NCBI GenBank assembly: GCA_964641455.1
Contig: CAZXLH010000004.1
Location: 22,074-86,073 of the forward strand
Length of the DNA: 64,000 bases
Source: DTU015 sp964641455
GTDB lineage: Bacteria > Bacillota > Sulfobacillia > Fermentithermobacillales > Fermentithermobacillaceae
Direction: 5' to 3'
The notes under the pieces were generated by a model. The model had not been told where the DNA came from. It saw nothing but the letters and a program-made list of their open reading frames with translations, and ran no database searches. Below, piece by piece: positions 52,256 to 60,105 of this stretch; within the stretch, counting starts at the first letter, position 1, and each line of letters starts with the position of its first letter. The position numbers and the translations under genes are program-made.

Positions 52256-53101
52256 CTAAGCCAACTCACTTTGGCAGGCGTCTCGGTATGAAGGCCCGTT
52301 TTGAGAAAGAATATCCTTCCACGATGCAAACTTGCTGAAACCCGCTTGCTTGATTACTTCTTGCGCCGAACTCAGGTTTCTTGCCACACCTAGAGGATGG
52401 TGAGCATCTGAACCAAAACTAGGAGGAAGCCCACCCATTTCCCTATAAAGCCTTAGTACTTCTACTCTTGGAGCAGGCCAGTGCCCAGGTTTATGAAGCA
52501 CTGCAGCGTTAACTTCCAATCTGCTGCCGTTTTGGATTATTGCATCCAAAGCGCAACGCATTTTTTCTTCAAGTTCCAAATCGCCAACCACTTCCGGCCA
52601 AGCATCAGGAATATGCCGCTCATAGATTCCAAAATGCCCTACTATATTAAACAGGCCAGACATAGCGAGTTTCTCTGCCTCGTCAAAATACCGCTCAAGG
52701 GCAATTCGTGCCCGGGCAGGATTAGCTTTTATTATCTCAGCATTGCGCGGATTCCAAAAATCAATTGGAGGAGCGTCATGTACAGAGCCCATTAATACAT
52801 CGAATGGATGTTGTTCCAGATAGCACCTGATTTGATGTTCAAGGTGCGACCGGTAAGTCACTTCGGCTCCAAACAAGATTCTAAGTTTCCCCTGGTATTT
52901 CTCGCATGCTTTCTCCCAAGTGCTTTTGGCTCTGTAATAATCGAATTTGCCATAGCAAAAATCGTCAGGCCCAAATTCAACATGTTCAGTAAAAGCCACT
53001 GCCTCTAACCCTAAGCCTACAGCGCTTTCACACATATCCCAGATACTTGCATGACAATCACACGAGGCCAAAGAATGTATGTGTAAGTCGGAAATTGCCA
53101 T
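52256..53101 (-). CDS. PHP-domain phosphatase (histidinol-phosphatase family)
   Basis: A 281-residue PHP protein with the metal-binding motifs DLHIHSLASCDCH at the N-terminus, FTEHVEFG near 38, FDVLMGSVHD near 100, VGHFGIYER near 155 and SFGSDAHHP near 230. These fit the HisK-type histidinol-phosphatase family, but no other his gene is in the window, so the substrate is open. GAGGAG lies 8 bases before the ATG. Confidence 0.85.
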   Translation of the reverse strand: MAISDLHIHSLASCDCHASIWDMCESAVGLGLEAVAFTEHVEFGPDDFCYGKFDYYRAKSTWEKACEKYQGKLRILFGAEVTYRSHLEHQIRCYLEQHPFDVLMGSVHDAPPIDFWNPRNAEIIKANPARARIALERYFDEAEKLAMSGLFNIVGHFGIYERHIPDAWPEVVGDLELEEKMRCALDAIIQNGSRLEVNAAVLHKPGHWPAPRVEVLRLYREMGGLPPSFGSDAHHPLGVARNLSSAQEVIKQAGFSKFASWKDILSQNGPSYRDACQSELA

Positions 53102-53253
53102 CCATAAGCTCCTCTGTTGTACCTTATCTGCTGTTCCTTAAGTGTAAGGTTTGCACTGGAACGTATTTAAGAACGTACCTAAAATCCTGGCACTGATAAT
53201 TCAAGTATAGACATACTACACAACTTCAATCAATACCGGTTTTGTACAATTGC

Positions 53254-54975
53254 TTAACGCGCAAGAGCCAACCGCTTTCTTACTATATTCCACGTTTCTT
53301 TGTTGGTTTTGGTCTTGCTCAAAACATCAATGAGAGCTTCGAGAACCTTGTCAGGTTCAATGTCATTGGTCATTTTGCGGAAAAGCCACATAGACTCAAG
53401 TTCTTCTCTTGACTGCAAAAGTTCTTCTTTTCGAGTACCCGACCGCTTAACATCAATGGCAGGGAAGATCCTACGCTCAGACAGTTTTCTGTCGAGATGG
53501 ACTTCCATGTTTCCGGTACCCTTGAACTCTTCGTAGATAACATCGTCCATCCGGCTGCCTGTATCTACAAGACATGTAGCCAGGATAGTAAGGCTTCCGC
53601 CTTCTTCGATGTTTCTTGCAGCACCAAAGAACCGCTTGGGTTTGTGAAAAGCGGCAGGATCCATGCCACCTGTAAGAGTTCTTCCGGAAGGCGGCTCTAT
53701 GAGGTTGTAGGCCCTGGTCATTCTTGTGATGCTGTCCAAAAGGACCACTACATCGTCCCCGTTTTCTACAAGCCTCTTGGCACGTTCAAGAGCCATTTCA
53801 GCAACTCTTGCATGGTTCTCAGGGGGCTCATCAAACGTAGACGCAATTACTTCGCCATTTACCGACCTTTGCATGTCTGTAACTTCTTCAGGACGCTCGT
53901 CTATAAGCAGTACCATAAGGTAAGTTTCAGGGCTGTTTGTGGTAATGGCATTGGCAATGTTCTTTAAGAGTACTGTTTTGCCTGCCTTAGGAGGCGATAC
54001 TATTAGCCCTCTCTGCCCCCTGCCTACAGGCGCGACCAGATCGAGTAACCTTCCCGAATGTTCATGCCTATGGGTTTCAAGTTTGAAGCGTTCATTGGGG
54101 AAAATTGGCGTGAGCCCTTCAAAGTTAGGCCGTTCCCTTGCCAAATCAGGATCTTCGCCGTTTATGGCTTCTATTCTAAGAAGGCCATAATACCTTTCAC
54201 TGTCCTTGGGAGGGCGGACCTGCCCTGATACAAGATCGCCTGTTCTCAAATCGAACCTGCGGATTTGCGAAGGTGACACGTATATGTCGTCTCTGGATGG
54301 AAAGTAAAATGCCGGCCTCAAAAACCCGAATCCTTCATGGAGAATGTCAAGAAGCCCTTCTGCAAAGATCAGGCCTCCGGCTTGGGTTCTTGCCTTAAGG
54401 ATTTCAAATACCAGTTCCTTCTTTCTGAAACTGGAGTAGCTTGCAATCCCCAACTCTCTTGCCACTCTTTGGAGTTCTACAAGAGTCATGTTCTCAAGTT
54501 CTCCCATTGAGGGGCCCGGTTTAGACCTTGAAATAATCCGTGCCTGCCTCTTGGGTGTTTGAGAGGCATCAGATGCATGGTTCTTTGATTCGTGGTTATT
54601 TTCGGATTTTGCCTCGGGGGTTACATTGCTTTCTTTTTCAGGTTGCTCTTTTGCCTTAACATCATCTTGGGTTTGCTTGGTTTCCTGCTCACTCTGATTG
54701 GTTGTCATATCGGATTCATCCGCCTTTTCAGACTCTTGGTTCTTTTTACGTGTGCTGCCACGACGAGTTTTGTTTGGTTCTTCCGATTGTTGCTCAGATG
54801 TTGCTTTGTCAGAGGCCTTTGCATCTGACGAAGCAGTGTTTCTTGAACGCGTCTTGCGCGTTTTGGAGGGTGTATCCTCGGCTGCTTCAGCTTCTTTTTG
54901 CTTTGCATGGCCGGGTTCGCCTCCAGGATCTGGCACTAACATCTTTTCTTTTGCTGGAGTGCCATCTTTACTCAT
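53254..54975 (-). CDS. rho: Transcription termination factor Rho
   Basis: RNA-dependent hexameric ATPase that ends transcription. The 573-residue protein has a long low-complexity N-terminal extension (about 1-150, rich in Glu, Lys, Ser, Thr), then LVELQRVARELGI (Rho N-domain), the cold-shock-like RNA-binding domain (EGFGFLRPA), Walker A (PPKAGKTVLLKN), Walker B-like VVVLLDSITRM and the R-loop region. AAGGTG fixes ATG 54975; the frame opens at 55005. Confidence 0.96.
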   Translation of the reverse strand: MSKDGTPAKEKMLVPDPGGEPGHAKQKEAEAAEDTPSKTRKTRSRNTASSDAKASDKATSEQQSEEPNKTRRGSTRKKNQESEKADESDMTTNQSEQETKQTQDDVKAKEQPEKESNVTPEAKSENNHESKNHASDASQTPKRQARIISRSKPGPSMGELENMTLVELQRVARELGIASYSSFRKKELVFEILKARTQAGGLIFAEGLLDILHEGFGFLRPAFYFPSRDDIYVSPSQIRRFDLRTGDLVSGQVRPPKDSERYYGLLRIEAINGEDPDLARERPNFEGLTPIFPNERFKLETHRHEHSGRLLDLVAPVGRGQRGLIVSPPKAGKTVLLKNIANAITTNSPETYLMVLLIDERPEEVTDMQRSVNGEVIASTFDEPPENHARVAEMALERAKRLVENGDDVVVLLDSITRMTRAYNLIEPPSGRTLTGGMDPAAFHKPKRFFGAARNIEEGGSLTILATCLVDTGSRMDDVIYEEFKGTGNMEVHLDRKLSERRIFPAIDVKRSGTRKEELLQSREELESMWLFRKMTNDIEPDKVLEALIDVLSKTKTNKETWNIVRKRLALAR

Positions 54976-55474
54976 ATTTAACACCTTCTTCTGTAAAATT
55001 GCCAAGTTTAAAAGCTGACTTCACAGCAATACAAATGGGTACACGAGAAAATACCATTGCTTTCCGGAATCAAGCGATTCACTTTTTAATGGAGGGTTGC
55101 GCCAGTGAAGACTATAGCTTTTTACTCCAATCTGAAACTATCATACGTAATCAATTTGATCAAGATGCCCATGTAATTGAAATTACTATGTTCTCAACAA
55201 GCGGCATTACCACCTCGCCCATGACATGGCAATCATTGCCATCAATACTAGGTTATCTTGTTATGAGTTTAAGCATGCATTCATTTGAAGGCACCTTGGA
55301 TTTTACTGCTCAATAACATTGATGGCAGCCTGCCGAATTCTCGGCACCTTTATGAGCCGCAAAATTACTACTGCCAGAGACGACTGTGTTTTCATACCTC
55401 AGAAAAACCATGGCGGGCTGACTATAGCATTTGTTGCGGCTCTCCCTGTTACCGGCCAATGTATTTTCTGCTTG
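54976..55474 (+). other. 499-bp gap between transaldolase and rho genes
   Basis: No convincing gene. A plus-strand frame from about 55035 to 55316 is open for 93 codons but has no SD, no recognisable motif, and continues upstream antisense to rho. The region is AT-richer than its neighbours. No terminator or riboswitch was recognised. It may hold the rho leader, which is often regulated by Rho itself. Confidence 0.4.
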
Positions 55475-56131
55475 CTAGCCTTCAAGTTCCTGCTTGACTT
55501 TAGCCCAATCATCCAAAAACCGCTTTATGCCTATATCGGTAAGAGGATGTTTCACCATTGCTTCAAGCACTTTGTAAGGAACCGTGGCAATGTGGCTTGA
55601 AACCCTTGCAGCTTCAAGCACGTGCATGGGATGCCGCACAGATGCTGCGATCACCTTGGTGCCCAGGTTGTAGTTTTCCATCATAATAACCAGGTCTTCG
55701 ACTATATCCATTCCCTCATTGCTAATGTCATCAAGACGCCCTATAAACGGGCTTATGTAGGTTGCGCCTGCCAGAGCCGCCAAGAGCCCTTGGGACGCTG
55801 AAAATACCAACGTTACATTAGTCTTTATTCCTTCTTCTGAGAGAACTTTAACTGCCTTTAGCCCGTCTTTGGTCATAGGAATTTTTACAACAACATTTTG
55901 GGCAATTTTCGACAGCTGTCTTGCTTCAGAGATCATCTCCCGGGAATCCAGGCTTAATACTTCGGCCGATACCGGCCCGGGAACCATGCCGCAAATTTGC
56001 TTGACCAAATCTTTAAAGTCCCGCTTCTCCTTGGCTACAAGGCTTGGGTTTGTAGTAACACCTGAGATAACTCCCCAGTCAAGTGCTTCTTTAATCTCCT
56101 CTATGTTTGCTGTGTCTAAGAAAAGCTGCAT
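55475..56131 (-). CDS. fsa: Transaldolase / fructose-6-phosphate aldolase-like (TalC family)
   Basis: A 218-residue class I aldolase of the small TalC/FSA type. Motifs: FLDTANIEEIKEALDWG, GVTTNPSLVAKE, KIPMTKDGLKAV (Schiff-base Lys), NVTLVFSASQ and SPFIGRLDD. It acts either as transaldolase or as fructose-6-phosphate aldolase; sequence reading alone cannot separate these. Together with the split transketolase and rpiB it completes the non-oxidative pentose phosphate path. GAGGAGG SD. Confidence 0.92.
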   Translation of the reverse strand: MQLFLDTANIEEIKEALDWGVISGVTTNPSLVAKEKRDFKDLVKQICGMVPGPVSAEVLSLDSREMISEARQLSKIAQNVVVKIPMTKDGLKAVKVLSEEGIKTNVTLVFSASQGLLAALAGATYISPFIGRLDDISNEGMDIVEDLVIMMENYNLGTKVIAASVRHPMHVLEAARVSSHIATVPYKVLEAMVKHPLTDIGIKRFLDDWAKVKQELEG

Positions 56132-56221
56132 GTGGGAACCTCCTCATTCCAATATGTGTCTTTAAGCCGTTCTTCATGTAATCGTATTATGTAGTAGCCG
56201 TGCTTTTCACTCACGGTGCTC

Positions 56222-56266
56222 CTCTCGGTGCTTAAAAAGCCGATAGACCGCTCTTGGCACCGAGAG
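56222..56266. repeat. Inverted repeat, 10-bp perfect arms
   Basis: CTCTCGGTGC (56222-56231) and GCACCGAGAG (56257-56266) with a 25-base spacer, about 90 bp upstream of the transaldolase-like gene on its strand. A further GCACCG-like copy is adjacent. It could be an operator or a transcript hairpin; no T-run follows. Confidence 0.55.
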
Positions 56267-56330
56267 TTTAGTGCACTTGTTATCGATTACCGTTTGCAAC
56301 GTAATGCAATCTTCTTTCGCTTGTCATACT

Positions 56331-56431
56331 CCGCTTATCATGTTGTCATATACCTGGCTCGGGCATGGAGCCGGCCTGGCGGATTTGATATGGCAGGTTT
56401 GCATAAACCGCTTGTCATGTTACCATATACC
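56331..56431. repeat. Direct repeats in the kce-fsa gap
   Basis: Two 24-bp copies at 56331-56354 and 56408-56431 differ at three positions (core ATCATGTTGTCATATACC versus GTCATGTTACCATATACC). A third partial copy of GCTTGTCAT is at about 56319. The 350-bp gap has no gene that I can support. Confidence 0.55.
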
Positions 56432-56481
56432 GCCTATCACAACACTATCTACACAGAATAATATTTAATATTCGGGTTTGT

Positions 56482-57300
56482 TCAGCTGTTAGCCAACCCC
56501 AAAGTCTTACGGGCTTCTGATGGCTTTGCTACAGGCCGTCCAAGTTCTTTGGCAACTCTTACCATCCTGGCTACCAACTCTGCGTTTGACTTTGCCTTTA
56601 CTCCCCTTGAGTAGTATATATTATCTTCAAACCCAACACGTACATGCCCGCCGAGAATTATTGCCATTGCGCCTAACGGCAGTTCATGCCTCCCTATTCC
56701 TGCCACTGTCCATGTAGCGTTATCAGGAATCATCGATACCATGTGGGTAAGATTTCGTGGGTCGCCTGATATTGCTCCCGGAACCCCCATTACAAAATCA
56801 TAGTGGCCCGGAGAATCTGCAAGATTCCTAAGGGTAAGCCTTCTGGCAGTCTCTATCATGCCTACCTCGAAAATTTCGAATTCAGGTTTGACTCCGTTTT
56901 CTTTCATGGCTTTGGCAAAGAACTCGATATCTCCTTGGGAGTTGGTGAAAATACCGTCGCCGAAGTTGCATGTTCCACATGTAAGTGTTGCCATATCAGG
57001 TTTAAGTGATACAGGGCCGACTCTTTCCTGGATTGTCATGCCCACGGCGCCGCCGACTGATACCTGTATAATCATATCGGTCTTGGCTTTGACTAATTCA
57101 ATAATCCTTGCATATACGTCAGGATCCTGAGTCGAACTGCCATCTGGGTTTCTGGCGTGGATATGCGCAAGGCTTGCGCCTTCATTCCAGGCTCTGTAAC
57201 ATTCTTCTGCAATTTCTTCGGGAGTGTAAGGCACATTGGGGTTGTTTTCTTTCATCACTTCGGCTCCTACTGGAGCAACGGTAATTATCAAAGAATCCAT
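56482..57300 (-). CDS. kce: 3-keto-5-aminohexanoate cleavage enzyme (BKACE family)
   Basis: A BKACE-family zinc enzyme, 272 residues from ATG 57300 (GGAGGT upstream; the frame extends to 57375). It has IITVAPVGAEVMKENNP, the metal motif SLAHIHARNPDGS, TCGTCNFGDG, FEIFEVGMIETA and GIGRHELPLGAMAIILGGHVR-type end (GGHVRVGFEDN). In lysine fermentation KCE condenses the keto acid with acetyl-CoA to acetoacetate and 3-aminobutyryl-CoA. kal lies upstream, which supports that substrate within a broad family. Confidence 0.88.
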   Translation of the reverse strand: MDSLIITVAPVGAEVMKENNPNVPYTPEEIAEECYRAWNEGASLAHIHARNPDGSSTQDPDVYARIIELVKAKTDMIIQVSVGGAVGMTIQERVGPVSLKPDMATLTCGTCNFGDGIFTNSQGDIEFFAKAMKENGVKPEFEIFEVGMIETARRLTLRNLADSPGHYDFVMGVPGAISGDPRNLTHMVSMIPDNATWTVAGIGRHELPLGAMAIILGGHVRVGFEDNIYYSRGVKAKSNAELVARMVRVAKELGRPVAKPSEARKTLGLANS

Positions 57301-57659
57301 AGAAACTTGACCTCCTTGTACAACATAGTGGCTTTTCCTACATACCAATCGAAAGCAGATCCATGACAACCACATAGGAATTCTTTTATGTATTCGGCTG
57401 TAAAACAGGAAAAAAGCCTGCGGTCCTGCGGCATTGGCTCACACTGTTAAGGCTACACTGCCATATTTGCTGCATTGTGTTTTATGATTTGTCCTTATGT
57501 TACATTTGTGTTCCTCTACTATATTTATGTTCTTTTGCTCTATCGGTTTGGACGGCACACGGGCGGCTCCTCTTATTACATTCCGAACTAGGTTACGCAT
57601 TGGTAGTTTATGTCAGTATATGTTAACCTGCGTTACGCCTTCTGCCAAACCAAAATTCA
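57301..57659 (-). other. 359-bp kal-kce gap
   Basis: No gene seen. On the minus strand a GC-rich stretch with a repeated CCGCAGG runs into TTTTTT at about 57,412-57,440, but the stem is too short to call a terminator. The rest is AT-rich and may carry the kce promoter. Confidence 0.4.
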
Positions 57660-58055
57660 TTATTTGGGAATAACTACAGTGCCTTTGGCGGTTGCAACTA
57701 AGATAGGCTCTTTGAGCACTTTGGCTTTTGAAGGGCCTTTATCCGGCTCGGGTACAATTACCTTGTAGGCTTCCATTTCAATTTTCCTTGACCGCCTGCC
57801 CACGTGTACAATGCGCCCTCGTATTTCAAGAAACTCTCCTGCAAAAACAGGCGCCTTGAATTCTACATTTTCATATGCTGCAAAGAGCCCTTCGTCTCCA
57901 TCGTGGCGAATGCACAGTTCTGTTGCTACATCGCCGAAATACTCCATTATTTTGGCTCCGGCTACGAGTCCGCCACCATAGTGGGCATCGGCCTGGCTCA
58001 CTCTGACGCGCAAAAGGGCCTCGACAGGTTTGGTTGCTGTTGGCTTCTGTTCCAC
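57660..58055 (-). CDS. kal: 3-aminobutyryl-CoA ammonia-lyase
   Basis: A hotdog-fold protein of 131 residues that releases ammonia from 3-aminobutyryl-CoA to give crotonyl-CoA in lysine fermentation. Diagnostic segments are RVSQADAHYGGGLVAGAK, FGDVATELCIRHDGDEGLFA and FKAPVFAGEFLEIRG. AAGGAG is placed for GTG 58055; GTG 58064 is too close. kce follows on the same strand. The aminomutases and kdd are not in the window. Confidence 0.88.
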   Translation of the reverse strand: MEQKPTATKPVEALLRVRVSQADAHYGGGLVAGAKIMEYFGDVATELCIRHDGDEGLFAAYENVEFKAPVFAGEFLEIRGRIVHVGRRSRKIEMEAYKVIVPEPDKGPSKAKVLKEPILVATAKGTVVIPK

Positions 58056-58518
58056 ATGAATCACTCCTTGACTTGTAATTGGCCGGTATTGGTTGTTATT
58101 TGTGCAAAGGGCAAACGGCCGGTAACAACAGTGTGTGGCAATTTATACCCTTGAGGCCCGTTAAGGCCGGCAGGTTATTGGCCTGCTCAATCAGGTATTT
58201 CTGTGTACATTAATTATTTGTATTGCCTGTCTGTATTGGCGGATAGCCGGGCTTCTTCTTGCACCCGGTTAGGCCAAAACAGGCATTTGAGCGCGGATAT
58301 CATGTACCTTAGTTTTACCTTAGTTACCTTGTTCTTGCCACCTGCCCACTTGTCCTAATCATTGGACCGTTGGATTGCCACTGTTATTGCTTGTTTCTGT
58401 GCTGCTCTGAGTTTCTGCCTTAGTTTGAGTGTCCTCATTAGTCTATTTCTCTTGATACCGATAGCCTTGAGGTAGGCCTCCACCTCATATGTTACAGGGA
58501 AAGCCACTATGAAGGCAA
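58056..58518. other. Gene-poor stretch left of the scaffold gap
   Basis: About 460 bp upstream of kal with no convincing gene. A minus-strand frame (58355-58540) encodes about 60 residues with a basic helix (KRNRLMRTLKLRQKLRAAQK); it begins inside the 11-bp repeats and may be the tail of a gene lost in the gap or chance. Short repeats (GGCCGGTA twice, TACCTTAG twice) are also present. Confidence 0.35.
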
Positions 58519-58557
58519 CTCTTAGGCACCTCTTAGGCACCTCTTAGGCACCTCTTA
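58519..58557. repeat. 11-bp tandem repeat at the left gap edge
   Basis: Three exact copies of CTCTTAGGCAC and a 6-base partial fourth copy, running straight into the N block. The period is not a multiple of three. Confidence 0.95.
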
Positions 58558-58657
58558 NNNNNNNNNNNNNNNNNNNNNNNNNNNNNNNNNNNNNNNNNNN
58601 NNNNNNNNNNNNNNNNNNNNNNNNNNNNNNNNNNNNNNNNNNNNNNNNNNNNNNNNN
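58558..58657. other. Scaffold gap (100 N)
   Basis: Exactly 100 N, the customary placeholder for a gap of unknown size. The flanks are different tandem repeats, so missing sequence is probably repetitive and the true length is unknown. Confidence 0.99.
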
Positions 58658-58755
58658 CGATTCTGATGATAAAACCTGCCGAGTGGTACACCACGTGTAC
58701 CAATAAGCATCGATTCTGATGATAAAACCTGCCGAGTGGTACGCTACGTGTACCA
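58658..58755. repeat. 53-bp tandem repeat at the right gap edge
   Basis: One full copy (58658-58710) and most of a second (58711-58755) share CGATTCTGATGATAAAACCT and GCCGAGTGGTAC. Each copy ends in an inverted repeat: GGTACAC-cac-GTGTACC in the first, GGTACGC-tac-GTGTACC in the second (a G-U pair preserves the stem). More copies may lie in the gap. Confidence 0.93.
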
Positions 58756-59060
58756 TGAACTTCGTTTAGAACAGTACCTGCCTGCGGACAGAATTACTGC
58801 GCGAGGGCTTCTATTACAATCTCGTTTCTCGGCTTACCAGGCTCAGCGGAAACAGAGTCAAGCCTTGCAGCACACTCCCTTTTCCTTCAGGGATATGCTT
58901 CATGAATATATATGTTCAGTTGCTTTGCAATCCTCGATACCATGCAATATGCGCTTCATCCTATTTTCTCACTTACTTCTGACATATTACACCTGGTAAT
59001 TGGATATAAATAGCAACGCTTTAGAGTTTTTTGAAAATTCTTAGAGGAGTTTCGAAGATT

Positions 59061-59654
59061 ATGGTAGAATACCTAAGTCTACAGTGGAAAGAAAATTGGT
59101 CAAGTGAGGATAAAGATATGAGCCCTGAAAAATGGATTCGAGGGGAATTTTCAGTTAGCACAAAACAGTTGATCGCCCTACCTCAATGTGTTCAAGAATT
59201 TTTGCGCACTAAGCGAAAGATTCTGGCTGAAGCAAATGCCAGTGAGAAGATTTTTGCCAAATTTGGCTTTGGAAGCGCACTGAATAGATGTAACGACATA
59301 TACGAAAGGCAACTCACCACCTTAGTAAAGGAAGTACCTGAATTGCTTTTCGATCCTCAGTCATCATTTGATGAAGAACTCTTTAGTTCAACAGTGCGCG
59401 GAAATGCGGCTTTTGGAAGATATATTCTTGATCGGTTCAAAGCAGACAAGACTCAAATAAGAGCAGACCAGCTGATTACATGGCTAATGAACAGTGGTGA
59501 CAGCATCTTGGCATATGCCAGAGTCTCTGTAACACCGAAAACCGCTCAATACGTTGCCAAATCGGAAGTATTGGTGGATAAACGTTCTGCTTGGAACACT
59601 TTAACCAAGCGTAATAACGTGCCAAACTTTGAGCTTCCTATGGTCGCCAGTTAA
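59061..59654 (+). CDS. Unrecognised protein, first gene of SecB-like cassette
   Basis: I do not recognise this 197-residue soluble protein. It begins MVEYLSLQWKENWSS and is mainly helical in the middle (QEFLRTKRKILAEANASEK), with FGFGSALNRCNDIYERQL and a beta-like end (SILAYARVSVTPKTAQYVAK). No signal, membrane segment or catalytic motif is visible. AGAGGAG lies 11 bases before ATG 59061; the frame opens at TTG 59031. It is AT-rich like its neighbours and ends 25 bp before the SecB-like gene, so it is probably a client, toxin or antitoxin of that module. That role is inference. Confidence 0.75.
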   Translation: MVEYLSLQWKENWSSEDKDMSPEKWIRGEFSVSTKQLIALPQCVQEFLRTKRKILAEANASEKIFAKFGFGSALNRCNDIYERQLTTLVKEVPELLFDPQSSFDEELFSSTVRGNAAFGRYILDRFKADKTQIRADQLITWLMNSGDSILAYARVSVTPKTAQYVAKSEVLVDKRSAWNTLTKRNNVPNFELPMVAS

Positions 59655-59679
59655 GTTTTCCAAAGGAGCAGTGGTTTTT

Positions 59680-60105
59680 TTGGATACCATTAGAGTTGAC
59701 CCACAAGCATATCGGGACTTCCTTACTCATCTAGATTTGGATCAAATTTATATCAAATCTCTAACCGCTGTGAGACATCAAAACATTAAAGGTAAAGGTA
59801 CCATAACAATTGAATGTGGGCCAAAATCTCATGATATCCAGGAAAACCTTCTAAGTGTTGAGTTTGGTACATCCATTTCTGGAAAACATTACAACACCGA
59901 TGAAGAAGTATTCAGCATAGAAGTGACTTACGAAGCCGTGTACACTCTAGAACAAGAACCATCTGATTCACAATTTGTTAAGCTTTTTGTGAATAACAAT
60001 GTCTTCGTGCATGTATGGCCATTTGTACGAGAACTTGCTAACAATCTAAGTTACAGAATGAACCTTCCACCCATCACACTAAGCGTTAAAGTGACTGACT
60101 TATGA
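59680..60105 (+). CDS. SecB-like chaperone
   Basis: A 141-residue protein that resembles SecB. The first half has YRDFLTHLDLDQIYIKSL, like the first strand-helix of SecB-like proteins, followed by beta strands (VFSIEVTYEAVYTLEQE). The end reads FVHVWPFVRELANNLSYRMN then LPPITLSV, matching the SecB helix and PP-loop region. AAAGGAG lies 11 bases before TTG 59680. SecB is rare in Firmicutes except in accessory modules, where such proteins control toxin-antitoxin systems. It overlaps the next gene by 4 bases. Confidence 0.72.
   Translation: MDTIRVDPQAYRDFLTHLDLDQIYIKSLTAVRHQNIKGKGTITIECGPKSHDIQENLLSVEFGTSISGKHYNTDEEVFSIEVTYEAVYTLEQEPSDSQFVKLFVNNNVFVHVWPFVRELANNLSYRMNLPPITLSVKVTDL

Noticed and set aside
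54702..55316. 204-codon plus-strand frame partly antisense to rho
   Set aside because: No SD, most of it mirrors the low-complexity rho N-terminus, and the free part has no recognisable motif.
57412..57440. Terminator in the kal-kce gap
   Set aside because: A T-run follows GC-rich sequence, but the best stem has only about three pairs.
58355..58540. 61-codon minus-strand frame near the gap
   Set aside because: It begins inside the 11-bp repeats and has no SD; treated as unresolved sequence rather than a gene.
58519..58755. CRISPR array at the scaffold gap
   Set aside because: The repeats are contiguous tandem units without unique spacers of constant length, and no cas genes are seen.
59680..60105. 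Housekeeping SecB of the general export pathway
   Set aside because: It is in an accessory region, coupled to a nuclease-like gene, and Firmicutes generally do not use SecB for export.
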